DNA from: Histoplasma ohiense
Taxonomy: Eukaryota; Ascomycota; Eurotiomycetes; Onygenales; Ajellomycetaceae
Assembly (NCBI GenBank): GCA_017607445.1
Contig: JAEVHH010000001.1
Span: 5,456,001 to 5,520,000, forward strand
Direction of reading: 5' to 3'
Length of the DNA stretch: 64,000 nt
The position numbers and the translations under genes are program-made. The notes under the pieces are model-generated. The model saw only the letters and a list, made by a program, of their open reading frames with translations, had not been told where the DNA came from and did no database searches. Shown here piece after piece: positions 1 to 11,492 of this stretch (positions are counted from its first letter, which is position 1; each line of letters starts with the position of its first letter).

Positions 1-287
1 GATCAAGGCATAATCCATTATACGCCCATATATGCCTAACGAGAGTGATAGAATGCAATTATTATGATGTATGAGGAAGAGTTGAGGATGTGGTGTTCCC
101 TGAAGGGGTTCCCTTTGCAGTTAAAGGTGGGAACAATTTTCCAAAAATACAATGCATGGCACTAGGAAGGAATAAATAAATGAAAAGTGTATACTAAGAA
201 AAAAATTACAATATATATATTTATACTGGTAATTCACGTAAATATGCAATGATACAACGGACCTTCCTCATCCATAATACATGCAAT
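1..287. other. Intergenic, 3' flank of TMEM135-like gene
   Basis: AT-rich stretch with no credible coding potential on either strand. It lies just past the stop of the minus-strand gene and probably holds its 3' UTR. Nothing else is seen. Confidence 0.5.
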
Positions 288-2139
288 TTAATCCGCAGCA
301 GCAGCAGCGGCCTTCTTCCCCTTCTTCTTCACGCCAGCCGTCTCGACCAGGTCCACAAACCCATCACCCCGCAACCACGCAAAAATCTTCCTCAAACCCG
401 CTCCATCAACCGCACCGGGATTCTTCTCCAACAGCACCCCAATAAGCGCCCACGACGCAACAAAGACGAATAGATCACCTCCCTTCCCGCCACGCCATAC
501 TCCGCGCTTCGTCCCAACTTTCCAAGCAGAGTCAACCGCAATACGGAAGAAATAGAGGAACATGGACCGATTACCATTGCCAGCAAAGGCAAATGGTAAC
601 CCAGCCAGTGCTCCACTGAGGTAAAAGCGCTGTGTGGGTAACAACGAACGAGGTAGGAAGGAGTTGAACAGGCACAAACTGCCCCACGCTGTCCCTAAGG
701 CTGTGGAAAGGATGGCGGTTCTGGAGAGGATTTTCATGCAGACACCGTAGATGGCGAGAATTGGCTGGTGGATGAAAGTTTTGAATTTCAAGAGGGAGAG
801 GATTAAATATACCTTTGTGAGGAAGCGCGCGAGGAGGGGGATTGAGAGGAGGTATTGGTGGAGGGAGGCGGTTAGACACGAGGGGGATTTAGAGTGGAGG
901 AGTGCACAGGATAAAGAAGAGATTGAGGGGTGTGCGGAGGATGTTACGGCGGATATGGATTGCAGGGAATCCGGAAGGGTTTTTGGATTTGATGGGTGGA
1001 GGATTGGGGAGATGAAGGCACTGTTATAAAGATAGGATTTAGGTTAAAAAAAAAAAAAAAGGAACTTTTCAATTTGATGGGCATAGACGGGGGGACTCAC
1101 GGCCATTTCAATTCGGAAATTTTAGCTAGAGCATCCACAGTTTCATATTGGTCTATCCAGTGGCGGCGGTCCGAAGGGTAGCTCCCTGGTCGAGAGGGAA
1201 TGTGGCCTGGAGTAAAATTGAGAATAAAGTCACCGAACCACTAAAACGAACCGTCAGCCTTCTTGTTTTCACCGATCAACATAAAGGGATATTGATATCT
1301 AGATTCCCGAGTATACCTTCGGCTCGGCCTCGCGATCAAAAACAAACGCGTGGAACAGTTGGGCCAAGGAGACCGGCATCAACAACCAACTTCCAAACCA
1401 CCACGGCCGGTCCTTGAACCATCCATTGGCGTCCAATTCATTAAACAAAAATTCCAAGCTTCGGGTTGACATGTAAATAGCTAGCGTGAGGCGAAGTTGG
1501 CTTTGTGGGTAAGCACCCAGAGCAAAGCCTGCCAGGCTGGAACCAATCGCAGGCGCATATTTAGATGTCAAGGCTCGAGAGATTCGAGGATTACGTTCAC
1601 GGAATGGGCGAGCATCATCCATTCGTAGGTTTGCGCGCAATCGGGAAAAAAAACGGCGCAAGAGGCGGTGCAAGAGGAGAGTTAGAGATAGGGCAGCCGA
1701 TAGTCGAAATGCTGGAGAATGGCGGAGGGTACCTTTCGCAGGTTTACTGTCGTTTTTCGGCAAAAGATCAGTTCACTTTCATCCTGCCAGTTCACAACTG
1801 ATTGTAGTAAGAGACCTACACGGCGTTTTGCGTCTTCCTCGATGCCAGCTTTTGTGATATATAAACGAAGAGTTTCATGCCAGCTCCGGTGGCCAGGAGG
1901 ACACGGAGCGAAGCGCGGAGAGCAGCCTCATTGTATTTGTTCTGAGATTTGGCAACTTCTCTAAACGCGGCTGGCTCCAGGATTCGATCCTGAACGCCAG
2001 GAGGTAGCCACTTGATGAGCTTCTCGTGTAGTGATTTGTACTCTGATGCGGAGAGCGATATGCGCAGAGCGTTACAGATGATGGGATGGGGGGGTTTCGG
2101 TGAGCCTAGAGGAGGCAAGGATTTAGGAGGAGAAGTCAT
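288..2139 (-). CDS. TMEM135: TMEM135-like multi-pass membrane protein
   Basis: Four exons read on the minus strand: 2139-1820, 1746-1317, 1240-1101 and 1020-288. They sum to 1623 nt, 540 residues. The start is the ATG opening MTSPPKSLPP; in-frame ATGs further up read through sequence that does not look conserved. Family features: the Gly/Tyr-rich membrane segment AGFALGAYPQSQLRLTLAIY in exon 2, the linker GDFILNFTPGHIPSRPGSYP in exon 3, and a second membrane half in exon 4 (GALAGLPFAFAGNGNRSMFL). The product ends in a Lys tract followed by six Ala and Asp. TMEM135 homologues sit in peroxisomes and mitochondria and are linked to organelle dynamics and lipid handling; the fungal role is not established. 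Exon 3 is easily missed, but it restores the reading phase between exons 2 and 4 and carries family-like residues. Confidence 0.87.
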
Positions 2140-4212
2140 CACTGGTATTATTGTGCCACTGGCTACGACTCTTCTGAGTGCAGACTGAATGACGGGGTTT
2201 GCAGCTAGGGTGATGAGAATTCCCAGGAGTCGCGGACAGGTTACTTTCAAGATATCCAGGGTTGACGGCGATGGAGCAAAACAACCTCGGCTTGGCTGGA
2301 AATCTTGGCGCATACGGCCAGATTTATCGCCAGTATCCAAACCAGCATGATGCACAATAGCCACTAAGAAAAGAATGAAACAATAGATGATTTGATGTCC
2401 GTACATATTAAGAATTCTCAGATATTGCACACATTAATATTACTAGTAAGTTTCAATCCATTTCTCAGAGCCACTGCATACTAGTTAGTATCTTTGCTCT
2501 TGCTACTCCGTACATACCACCGAGTTACATGAAAAAAATCCATTTAGAGCGCGAATCCATCTTTCTGATCATCAAGAGAGCAACTCCCATTGCCGAAGAC
2601 ATCAATGATTTTGACAAGTAAATCTCAATGCAAGACAACGACCGGCTCAAGCGCACAACCGAGTTGCTTTGCCGCTAGGGCGGACCTAGCACTCTTGGCG
2701 CCTTATCGATAAAGGGCGGAATTCCGCTCCGCTCTCCGCCAAGGACATCGGATTGGATTTCATGCTGGGTAGTTCCGTTATCGGGGAGCCAAAGGAAACA
2801 TAGTCTCAATGTTCAACTGTCAAAACCCTCATGCACTGAGAGGAGCCCCTTGGGGTAGCAGGCTTGGGAGACTTGGTGGCGTGGTAGATTGGATGTTCGC
2901 CGTCTGTGTGGCATACTAGAGCGACGGTGAACATGCCAGCACAATTATTCTGTCGTCGTTCAACTAGCACTCACGCCCCGCGGCTGTATACGCCAGTCGC
3001 TATTTTCTCTTGCTGGAAGGAAAGCATGAATATATCAATCCCTCTCAAGGTATGTTTTCTGGCACAGGCTTTATCCATGATATATTCTTGAACCTTTCCG
3101 GAGTATACTGCGATTCGGCATGCGGAGCGTATGTAACAGAAAGCAAAACAGGTGCCAAGACTAGGGGAACATATAAAAGTTTAACCCATGATTCCAATGT
3201 CAGGACTCCGCTTTTCGTCGTCTCTTTCGAATGTGTGGCGGCAACTTACTGTCCATGCAAGGAATAACGGGGAACGTGCCTTTTTGATGTGACAATCCTT
3301 GGCCCCCTGCCCTTCGCAAGGCGTGCCATGCAAGTCTCCATCATCTGTCATGGGGGATACTGCTCAGTGTCTCTGCTTCTGTTACTTCGGCGGTCATTGA
3401 AACAGGAGTCGAGTGAGAGCTAAATAATGTAGCTCTTGGTATATGTGGGGTTGATTGAGTGGCCGGTTGTGTTTTACAACTTAAATGCAAGGGCCCATGA
3501 GTTGGTTACTTGGGGATATATGATTGTTAATTGATTGTTGATAGCTCGACAATTGATGTGAGCGTATATAGAGCATCTACCAAATATTGATGTTTTGCAG
3601 GGGAAAAAAAGGCTTCCTCACTCAACTCATACTACTGATCACTGCTGTTTCTTCATTTAAAAAGGAAGGTAAGCGTTTCATTTTGTGAATCATTAAGCTC
3701 AATGACTGTTTTGTGAAAAATAACCATATGTTCAAATGATCCATTGCATCTCAGTAGTTGAGCGTGTTACAAGCTAGATGTAAGGCTACATACACATCTC
3801 AATTCAGATGTATTTTACAGTCAATGATAGTTGAATAAAATATTCATGTGTTACTAACTAGTACATATAACTAGTGGACAGGTGATGTATTATAAATTAA
3901 GTGCAAGTAAAACGTAAAATTGTAGGTTTGTATTGATATCTCTCAAGTCCATGAGGAGAAGTTAAGCTAAAATCGTTGTGTAACAACGGTCTGGAAATCA
4001 TCTCCTTCGCTGCTGCAGCTAGTGAAAGATTTTCGAGATGACTCACACAACCCCAGACCACTCGTCAAATAAATCCTCGGGAATACGAGGATATATAAAT
4101 ATCGAGCCGGCAAGCCTCAAAATGTTCTCCGTTCTCTCCTCTCCAAACAAGTGAACAAAAACGAAGCCTGTGCTCCTGGAAGCTCCAAGTCCGACGACTA
4201 CCTGCTCCCAGA
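2140..4212. other. Intergenic between divergent genes
   Basis: About 2 kb shared by the TMEM135-like gene (-) and the methyltransferase (+). Short ORFs near 2906-3267 have no recognisable product. A TATATAAA box lies at 4092-4099, 114 bp before the methyltransferase ATG. One copy of the 9-mer TACTCCGTA is at 2504-2512. GC-richer around 2.6-2.8 kb, AT-rich after 3.5 kb. Confidence 0.5.
4092..4099 (+). promoter_or_regulatory. TATA box of methyltransferase gene
   Basis: TATATAAA, 114 bp upstream of the ATG at 4213 and on the same strand; position and sequence fit a fungal core promoter element. Confidence 0.5.
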
Positions 4213-5448
4213 ATGGCGAATCCAACCAATGCAGAAGCCCTCAAGGCCTGGGAGTTGAATGCCAGCTTCTGGGACCAGCATATGGGCTACGAAGGCAACG
4301 ATTATTACAGAATCGTGGAACTCCCTTCGCTTGAGCGCATGGCAGCCGTGAAACCCGGCGATAGGGCGTTGGACCTTGCGACAGGAAACGGGCTTGTCGC
4401 GCGCTGGCTAGCGTCGAAGGGTGCTCGTGTTATTGCAACAGATGGCAGCCAGGCCATGATCGATCATGCAAAACACAGAAGCACAAATGCTAATGGAGAA
4501 AATATCAACTCCATATCGTACCAGATTTTGGATGCCACGAGCACACAGAGCTTCGAAAATTTCATCACAAAGGAGACAGCGGAAGTAGGACTGGGTTTTT
4601 TTTTCATGATATTGCCCTAAAGCCCACCCATGCCTACAATCCGTCTCGTTCATCCGTCAACTAGAGGCAGTGAACTAATAGGAATTCTTCTTTACTTCTC
4701 TGCATGGGATAGGAGGGCCCATTCGATATCGTCGTAATGAACATGGCCATCATGGATATCGCTACTCTTGAACCATTAGCAGCTGCTCTACCAAAACTAC
4801 TGAAGCAAAATACTGGACGGTAGGTGATTGTTTTTCCTAGGAGACTTATCTTTAAGCGAGGAGGGAGTGATGTGTGGAGCTCCATTCGAGATTTTTTTTT
4901 TTTTTTTGTTGCTTTCTCTGGAGTGCCTTGTATGTGACTCCGGCTTCTAGATTTGTTGCAACGCTCCTCCATCCCCTCATCACCGCTGGATCCACGCGCG
5001 TGCTCGAATACGGGGATAGCCGGGAAACAGGACGCGAGGAGGAGCATGTCAGCCTAAAGATAACCACATACCTCCATTCTCCCGCTCCGATGAAGGCGGA
5101 AGCGATGAAAGGCCAGCCTTTTTATCAGGTATATATTGCATGTTGCATGTTGTGTTATTTGACTTGACGGAATGAAAACCATATTATCATATGCTTCTAT
5201 CATACATGCATCCGTCTCATTTTCGCTAATCATCATACTCCGTTGAATTCTAAAAGTACACGTTCCACCGCCCCATACACGAGGTTTTATCCCCTTTTCT
5301 CCGTTCAGGATTAGTTCTGGACGCGTTCGAGGAACCGAATTTCGATCAGGAATACAACAATAGCAGGCAGATTGATCCAAGATCTCTGCGGTATGTCACC
5401 GAAATTCCCAAAATCCTCGCATTTAGGATGAGGACCATTGGCTACTGA
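4213..5448 (+). CDS. Class I SAM-dependent methyltransferase
   Basis: Four exons, 4213-4584, 4713-4819, 4951-5128 and 5257-5448, give 282 residues. Motif I of the Rossmann methyltransferase fold is LDLATGNGLVARWL in exon 1, followed by the acidic strand end VIATDGS. Exon 2 carries the motif IV-like strand PFDIVVMNMAIMD. Exon 3 begins FVATLLHP, and exon 4 has the fungal-family tail YTFHRPIHEVL. The substrate cannot be told; relatives act on small molecules. The second intron (131 bp) contains a run of about 17 T, which looks like a late insertion. A scan without splicing would stop early, because the first intron holds a stop codon. The gene stands alone, with no sign of a biosynthetic cluster around it. 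Confidence 0.85.
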
Positions 5449-5730
5449 CCATTGACACCCGTGGGAACTGCCCCATTGTTCCTATGTTCTTTTCCGCACT
5501 GGACATCCTGCGACAAACGGAAATCAGAAGTCCGGTTAGTGAGCATGGGAAACAGTTCTGTTCAGCTGATCCTCTTTTTTGAGTTTTCTGTTGTTGGGTA
5601 TTGTTTAGAGAGTGGACGAACACAGCGCGTTGCTCTCTGCGTGTGCCTTGTTCTTATCTTTCCCCCTTCTAGAGGAGGGTTTGTTCTAAGACAAAGACGT
5701 TTCAAAAATAAAAGCTAGCCAAAAACAAAA

Positions 5731-5971
5731 TGGCTGCGCATGAAGATCCATTAGAGGTGTGGTAAGACTTGTGGAGAAGTTTTCTGTGAAAATCATCAAC
5801 CAAACAGCCTCACCATATATCTTAATAAGTTCGACCAAACTGGGTTCTAATAAATTTCATTCAACTCTCCAACTTCAACCTTGGGCAATGGGTATTTATA
5901 TCCTTGATAAAAATAACCATATACCTCACGGAGCGCTGGAATGTCCGGGACCTTGTCAGGTCCACGTTTAG
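5731..5971 (+). pseudogene. Possible small broken gene, unrecognised
   Basis: An ATG at 5731 opens MAAHEDPLE and then hits a stop. One base out of phase, from 5759, runs a 70-codon open frame with a protein-like composition (SVKIINQTASPYILIS and later ECPGPC). The two parts would join only with a frameshift; no intron of reasonable length fits between them. It could be a decayed gene, a misjudged intron or chance. I do not recognise the product. Confidence 0.22.
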
Positions 5972-6064
5972 GGGGCACTGAGGACTAGAAACTCAGGCGG
6001 CGGTGGGAGAGCAAAAGAACTTGAACTTCATCCCCCATTGTAACTCACAGTGACACAAGCTCAA

Positions 6065-6090
6065 GGCCATGGCCATGGCCATGGCCATGG
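6065..6090. repeat. GGCCAT hexanucleotide repeat
   Basis: About four tandem copies of GGCCAT in non-coding sequence; a simple microsatellite. Confidence 0.85.
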
Positions 6091-7248
6091 CACATAGGTA
6101 GACCCTTTAACGAGACGTTCCAACTACCGATCAAGCAAGCACGGTGGTCCTTGGTTGGTCCATGGATTTGCTGTTTTGGACTCTGTCATCGTTCACCGTC
6201 GTGTACCTGTGGCAGGGGCTGACGATATCAGATATGATAGAGATATTCAACTTCAAGCGATAGCAACATAGCTCAGTGAAAATTTGAACAGTCCCGTAAG
6301 GTCTTAACCCATTCATACCTTGGGTTGTGTGGGAGGCGGAGTGGGCAGAGAGGTCAGAGAGGTCTGATGTAGGAGCTCATTCAATCTAGGTTTGGGGAGA
6401 TGGAAAAGGCAATAATAGTAATACTATCAATGATTTTCTTCCAGTTTGCATCCATCCTCTGGCAACTTTGCAACGGGCATTCCCTGTACTCCAAAATACC
6501 CAAGTTGTTGACCCCTTTTACATCAATTATATGAACCACCCTAGTTCCTACAAAAAACAAAAAGGGCGAAACCACAATATCCAAAGTTACACTTAAATTG
6601 AGTGTAGTAACACCATTCATAGGTCCCAAGCAAGGGTTACCAAATGATAAATACTATCTAACCATCCAAACTGAAAAGCCACCGCCCGCCCCTTCGCTGC
6701 CCCAGCAAAGACCGAGGGATAAGAATAAAACCCAAAGAACAAAATGACAGAAACTAGACAGCTTTGCTGGTACGGGCTATCTTACTAGTATGTACCACAG
6801 AAACTCACCGATAGCAAGACAAGAACACTACCGAACGGATGAAGCGACGGCAAAGATAGCCTGACCAAAAATAGGAAAGAAAAATAATAGAAAGAGAGAG
6901 AAGGCGAAATATGCGTACGGCTGACATAGGGCTGTCTAACGAATAGGGAAACAGGAAGGGGCTGGATTGGACTGTCTTTCTCATCCATTCTGTCTGGAAT
7001 ACAATTGGATACGGGATAGGAAGTTTGGGGTGGAAAGAAAAGAGAAATATCTGTCAGATCCATAGTAACCTTTGAAGGTATTATCTCAGAAAACGGTAGA
7101 AAGCATAAAAACAAGAGCCACAGAAGCAGGGTATATTTGTAGCTTTGTAGTTGTGGCACCACAACCTCACAGCCTGAGAATAAAACAATGAAGGGAAGAA
7201 GGTGACGCCAAGTAGAAAGCAAGGGTGTGACATATTAAGCACCGAATG

Positions 7249-9740
7249 TTACACTGCCTGGAGCTCCAGGGGACCTCTCCTTTTTGGCTTGATCTCAATT
7301 ACCTCAGGCGCGTCAAGGCCCACCCAGGTTTTGCGAATTGATGGGCTGCTGTTCGGGATACCCACGATATCCAGAATCTCCTCTCGCCAACCGATTGGGT
7401 CGGTTGCTTGAATTGTCAGTTGAGAGTTGCTGCCAGAAGAGGCCTCATTCTTTTTGACAGTCCGGACAGCCCGAATCCGACGCCGTTCGCGCTCAAATAT
7501 AATGTCCTCCGCCATGCTCACAGTAAGGACTCCCTTAACTATCATGGCATTAAAAAGTTTCCTCAATATTTTGAACGGAACGGCCAAGAATATCGCTGAC
7601 ATGACCCGTTCCTCTCTCCTAAATTTGCAGCTGTTTGCATCAGCAAAACTACCAAATGTCAATGTGGATACCTCTCTGATATAGCGCCTGGACGGCGTTC
7701 TCCCAGAAGAGAGCCTGTCAAGCAACTCTTGTGAGTGCGCGTCAGGATCAAGTTGAAAATTTCGAGGAAAATTTTCAATGATGAAGCCAATCGCCTCATC
7801 AAGAATCCGCGGCGCCCATACATCCTTCAACTCCCAATTCAGTGTGTAGGGACGTCCGTGGAGATTATGTCCGTTCATAAAATCGCTCTCCGCAACCCTT
7901 TCACTGCCGTTGGGTAAAGATGTAGCTGGCCCACGATTCACAACAAGGCTACTAACTGACGAAATCATAAAATCCGAAAATGAAATCCCAAATTGAAAAA
8001 TAACTTCCAAGTTATCCCAGGAGATCGCGTTTGTAGCAAGGCGGACTGCTCGACGAAGAATTTTACTCTCTGCCACGAAAGCAGCTGATGCAACGTAACA
8101 TAGAGCAAATTTCATTTTTTCAACCCCATAACGCGTTTTACAGCACTGGTCCTGATGTTCGCCATTGCTGTTGTCAACGGCTTGTGTGAGGTCATTGTCT
8201 AGCTGCTCCTCATCTAGCAATGGAAAGCCATAGAAATGCTGCAGCGCCATACCGAGTGCGAAAGGATGAGAGAAACAGGGTGCACCTTTTACGTGTATCT
8301 CCCTTGAGCATGTAACACCATGCATGCTTTTCATCAACTCCTTGAGATGCGGACTCCTTGAAGCAACCAACGAGTGAAGAGGAAAAGACATGGGTGGGAA
8401 ATTTTCCGCAGCGGAATTCAGGATCAGTCGACAATCTGCATACTCCCCGGACCTAAACGCTTCGAGAATATAAGTCACAACTGGCTCCAATTCCCCGTCG
8501 AAATCGTGCTGGGGCTTGTAGATTTTACGAGAAATAATTGGTCCAGTACATAGCTGGGTTCCTTGCTGGCGTTCTTGCACAGAATTCAGTGAACTACTGA
8601 CACTTCGAGTTTCTGTTTCTCTGGTTGAATTTCCCTCTGCCTTTGATACCCTTTCACACTGTTGATATAGAGAAATGCTGCTTTCAATAGTCTGTGGGTT
8701 ATTTTCCTTATTGAAAGGACTGATCAGTGTATATTGGGGGCACCCTACTGTTGGTCTATATTGCGGTACGGTTGGTGGGTTATGTGCATCGTTGGGGATC
8801 GGAAAACCGTGCATGTACGGCTGGTACATTCTCTCACCGCTCTCAAATTTTGCTCCTGAAGGATGCATAAATTGGCTCGGATCTTCCCAAGCGGGAGGAC
8901 GGCAATATTGAGACGCTTGATAGGATGGAGGGTTAGGAGGAGTTTGCCGTTGTAGTCCCTGATAGCCCGAACAGGTCTCCGATGGGAGGGAAGAGGTGGA
9001 ATCAGAGTAGCCGCCAAAATAAATCCCGTGGCTCTGAATTACATAGGGATCAGGGGTTCTGGCTTGGAGCATCGATCTGGCCGGGGCTCCCATTGAAATT
9101 CCGCCAACTGGCATGGAGATATTTTGAGAGCTGTGGTTGGTGGAGCTGTTGGAGTGGTAAGCATGATCTGAATGGTGCGACTCAAAGCTATCCATGTGAG
9201 ACATATTCTCTGCATTTCGAAGCACTGTTAGCAATCATAACAGAAACACACAGGCTCCAATCAGCATCCCAATATGGTTACAAACCCACCAGTGTCCCCC
9301 GTGTATTGGCCGTTAAAGCCTCCCTCGCCAGTTTGGCAATGTCTTGACGATCGAAAAAGATGGGTGCTGTCGACAATAAAGGGCTCGTAATGGCATCCCT
9401 GGAACGATTCGCGATTGGGATCAATCAGATTGGTAGCACCAAACTTCCCCTCTCTTGCATTAATAGATGCTGCCAGCTCTTCCATAGACTTCCTTTGTTC
9501 TTCTGCTTGCTTCTTTGCCTTCTTTTTATTCCTATTCTTGCTGCTCTTGTATTGCTTTCTTCTCGAGGCTTGCTTCTTAACCAAACTTTCAGTATCCAAT
9601 GTAGATTTGTTCTCATCCCCTGTCACCATGTCCGCGAGAGTTGGTTTGTGTGGCTCAGCGGCCATTCTAGAACCATGTATGGATGAGCGGGGAAGTTGTT
9701 GAGATGACTCCTTAACATCCGGTCCCATCCTGCATTCCAT
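7249..9740 (-). CDS. BTB/POZ-like domain protein, function unknown
   Basis: Two exons, 9740-9290 and 9209-7249, give 803 residues. The intron has a GTGGGT donor, a GCTAAC branch site and a GCAG acceptor 14 bp after it. The N-terminus is Lys-rich (residues about 54-80, a likely nuclear localisation and coiled segment). Residues about 150-380 are low-complexity, rich in Ser, Pro, Gln and Tyr. Around residues 387-452 comes a BTB-like stretch: FDGELEPVVTYILEAF, then YADCRLIL, then FPLHSLVASRSPHLKELM, the pattern of a domain that mediates protein contacts. The C-terminal 300 residues are helical with no known domain that I can name. BTB assignment is by eye; the rest of the function is open. Confidence 0.8.
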
Positions 9741-11492
9741 ACTCCTTGGTAGGTTCAGAAACTAATAGCAGTAAACAAATAAGGCTCCAAGCGAGATCAA
9801 ATAACACAATGAATGAACTATTCCACAAAGGGGCTAAACGCCAAACAAAATATGGTGTGTAAGTAGCTCACACAGCTTTCTGCTACGTTTTCTGAGCTGC
9901 GATAGCAAATCCAATATGATAAAGATAAAGAGAAACGGGTTCCTTGGAGAAAAAGGGAGAATGAAAGATAGCACGAAGCCTAGAGAGAGCATCTGTAGGA
10001 CTGGTTGTTCTGAGTGAGCGTGAAGAAAATATAAATTGCCACCTAAGCCGAAGGAAAAGAATAAGACAGTAGGACTAGTACCAGAGAGAGAGGAGAGATG
10101 TCCTACCGAAGGAGATAATGGTAGAGATTGAGGTGCGGTCCCACTGCCCGCAACAAGCAATATTGAGGTTTCCCAGGGGATTGCCCGATTGGGAGGAATA
10201 TGTCAGGTAGTCCGGAGTTACAAATATTCCGCCATCTTCTAGAATGATGTTGTTGAGAGATGGCTGACTTACTGAGGTGCGATTGAGGTACGATCCAATA
10301 GGGATAATAGGACGAGAATGAATCGTACGAGGAATGTGTGGTGATTATATCCAACCGATATTACGCATGACGCTGTGCCCACAGAGGTTAAGGGGTAATG
10401 TACTGTACGAAAGCGGTACCTGATAGATGTCGTCTGTCTCTCCAACCCTATCAAACCAGCCCAAGTCCTTTTCGTCCGCCCCTTTACTTACCTTACTGAG
10501 AATCCTAGATGTTATCAGTGAAAGGGGGAAGACTGAAAAAATGGCATGGAAACGTGGGGAGCACAGGAAGTCGAAAAGGCATGAGTAATTTCAGATAGGT
10601 CGAGCGGTGAAGCGCCGTGTCGTGAATAAATCGTATACGCAAAACCAGTTGATAATCATCGCTTCCATTCATCTAACGCATGTTAAAGTGAGAGAGGAAA
10701 CTGGGAAGATATCTCGGTGGGTTCGCTTCACCTGAATAAAACGGTCCCTATTTTTCCGCGTCTCTCTCCTTCTCTTTCAAAATAGACAAGTCCTTGTATC
10801 TATTTTCCTTTCCCGTTTTCTTTCCCCCCCCCCTTTTTTTTGGTATTCATGATCCCCCTGCCAGTGGGAGAACTAAACGTGAATATATCAAGAAGAACAA
10901 AGAAAAAGTAAGGAATGCAACGGACAAAAAATATCGAGGGGACTAGATAAGAATCTTGTACGTACATAGATATATATCCAACCCCACAAACCGCCAAACC
11001 ATACGGCGAAAGCTTTCAGCTTAAACGACCGGAAAAGCCAAAAGTGATAGGGAAAGGGAAAAAAAAGGTCACATGAAAAAAACCAATGGGTTGAAGACTT
11101 GGAAGCATATATTTTTTTCTCCTGTGAAAAGAAAAAAAGAAAGAAAATATTGTACTGTACAATCAAGAAAAGGCCTGTAGAGCATTGTATATAGCACATG
11201 AGGAATAGACAAGAAAAGGTCTACGGACGATTAAAGGAGGAAAGATGGCAACAAAATGGTATATCCAGAGGGAGTAGTTCCCTCAGCTTCCCCCTTTCCC
11301 CCCAAAAAATGAAAACGTGACATCAATATCGCAAGACATAAAATCAAAATAAATGGTACGCCGTGGAGTGTTGGGTAACTTTGAGGTTTTCTAAAAGAAA
11401 AAAAAGAAAAAGCAAGAGAAAAAGAATGAATGAAAAACAACAAAAATGTGTCCCATGTCATAAAGAAATTCAACAAGTAAACGACAATGTTA
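9741..11492. other. Intergenic, BTB gene promoter and 3' flank of next gene
   Basis: About 1.75 kb between two minus-strand genes. No supported gene; several short open frames are pyrimidine- or lysine-rich chance frames. A C run followed by a T run lies near 10827-10842. It probably carries the 5' leader of the BTB gene and the 3' UTR of the disordered-protein gene. Confidence 0.45.

Larger units (their letters stand above)
5449..7248. other. Intergenic, 3' flanks of two convergent genes
   Basis: No clear gene. It holds the possible broken reading frame at 5731-5971 and a GGCCAT hexamer repeat at 6065-6090. The stretch 6.7-7.2 kb is pyrimidine-rich on the minus strand and probably belongs to the long 3' UTR of the BTB gene. 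Confidence 0.45.

Noticed and set aside
2906..3267. Two short plus-strand frames with a GTATGT donor-like site
   Set aside because: Joining them gives no recognisable protein; probably chance.
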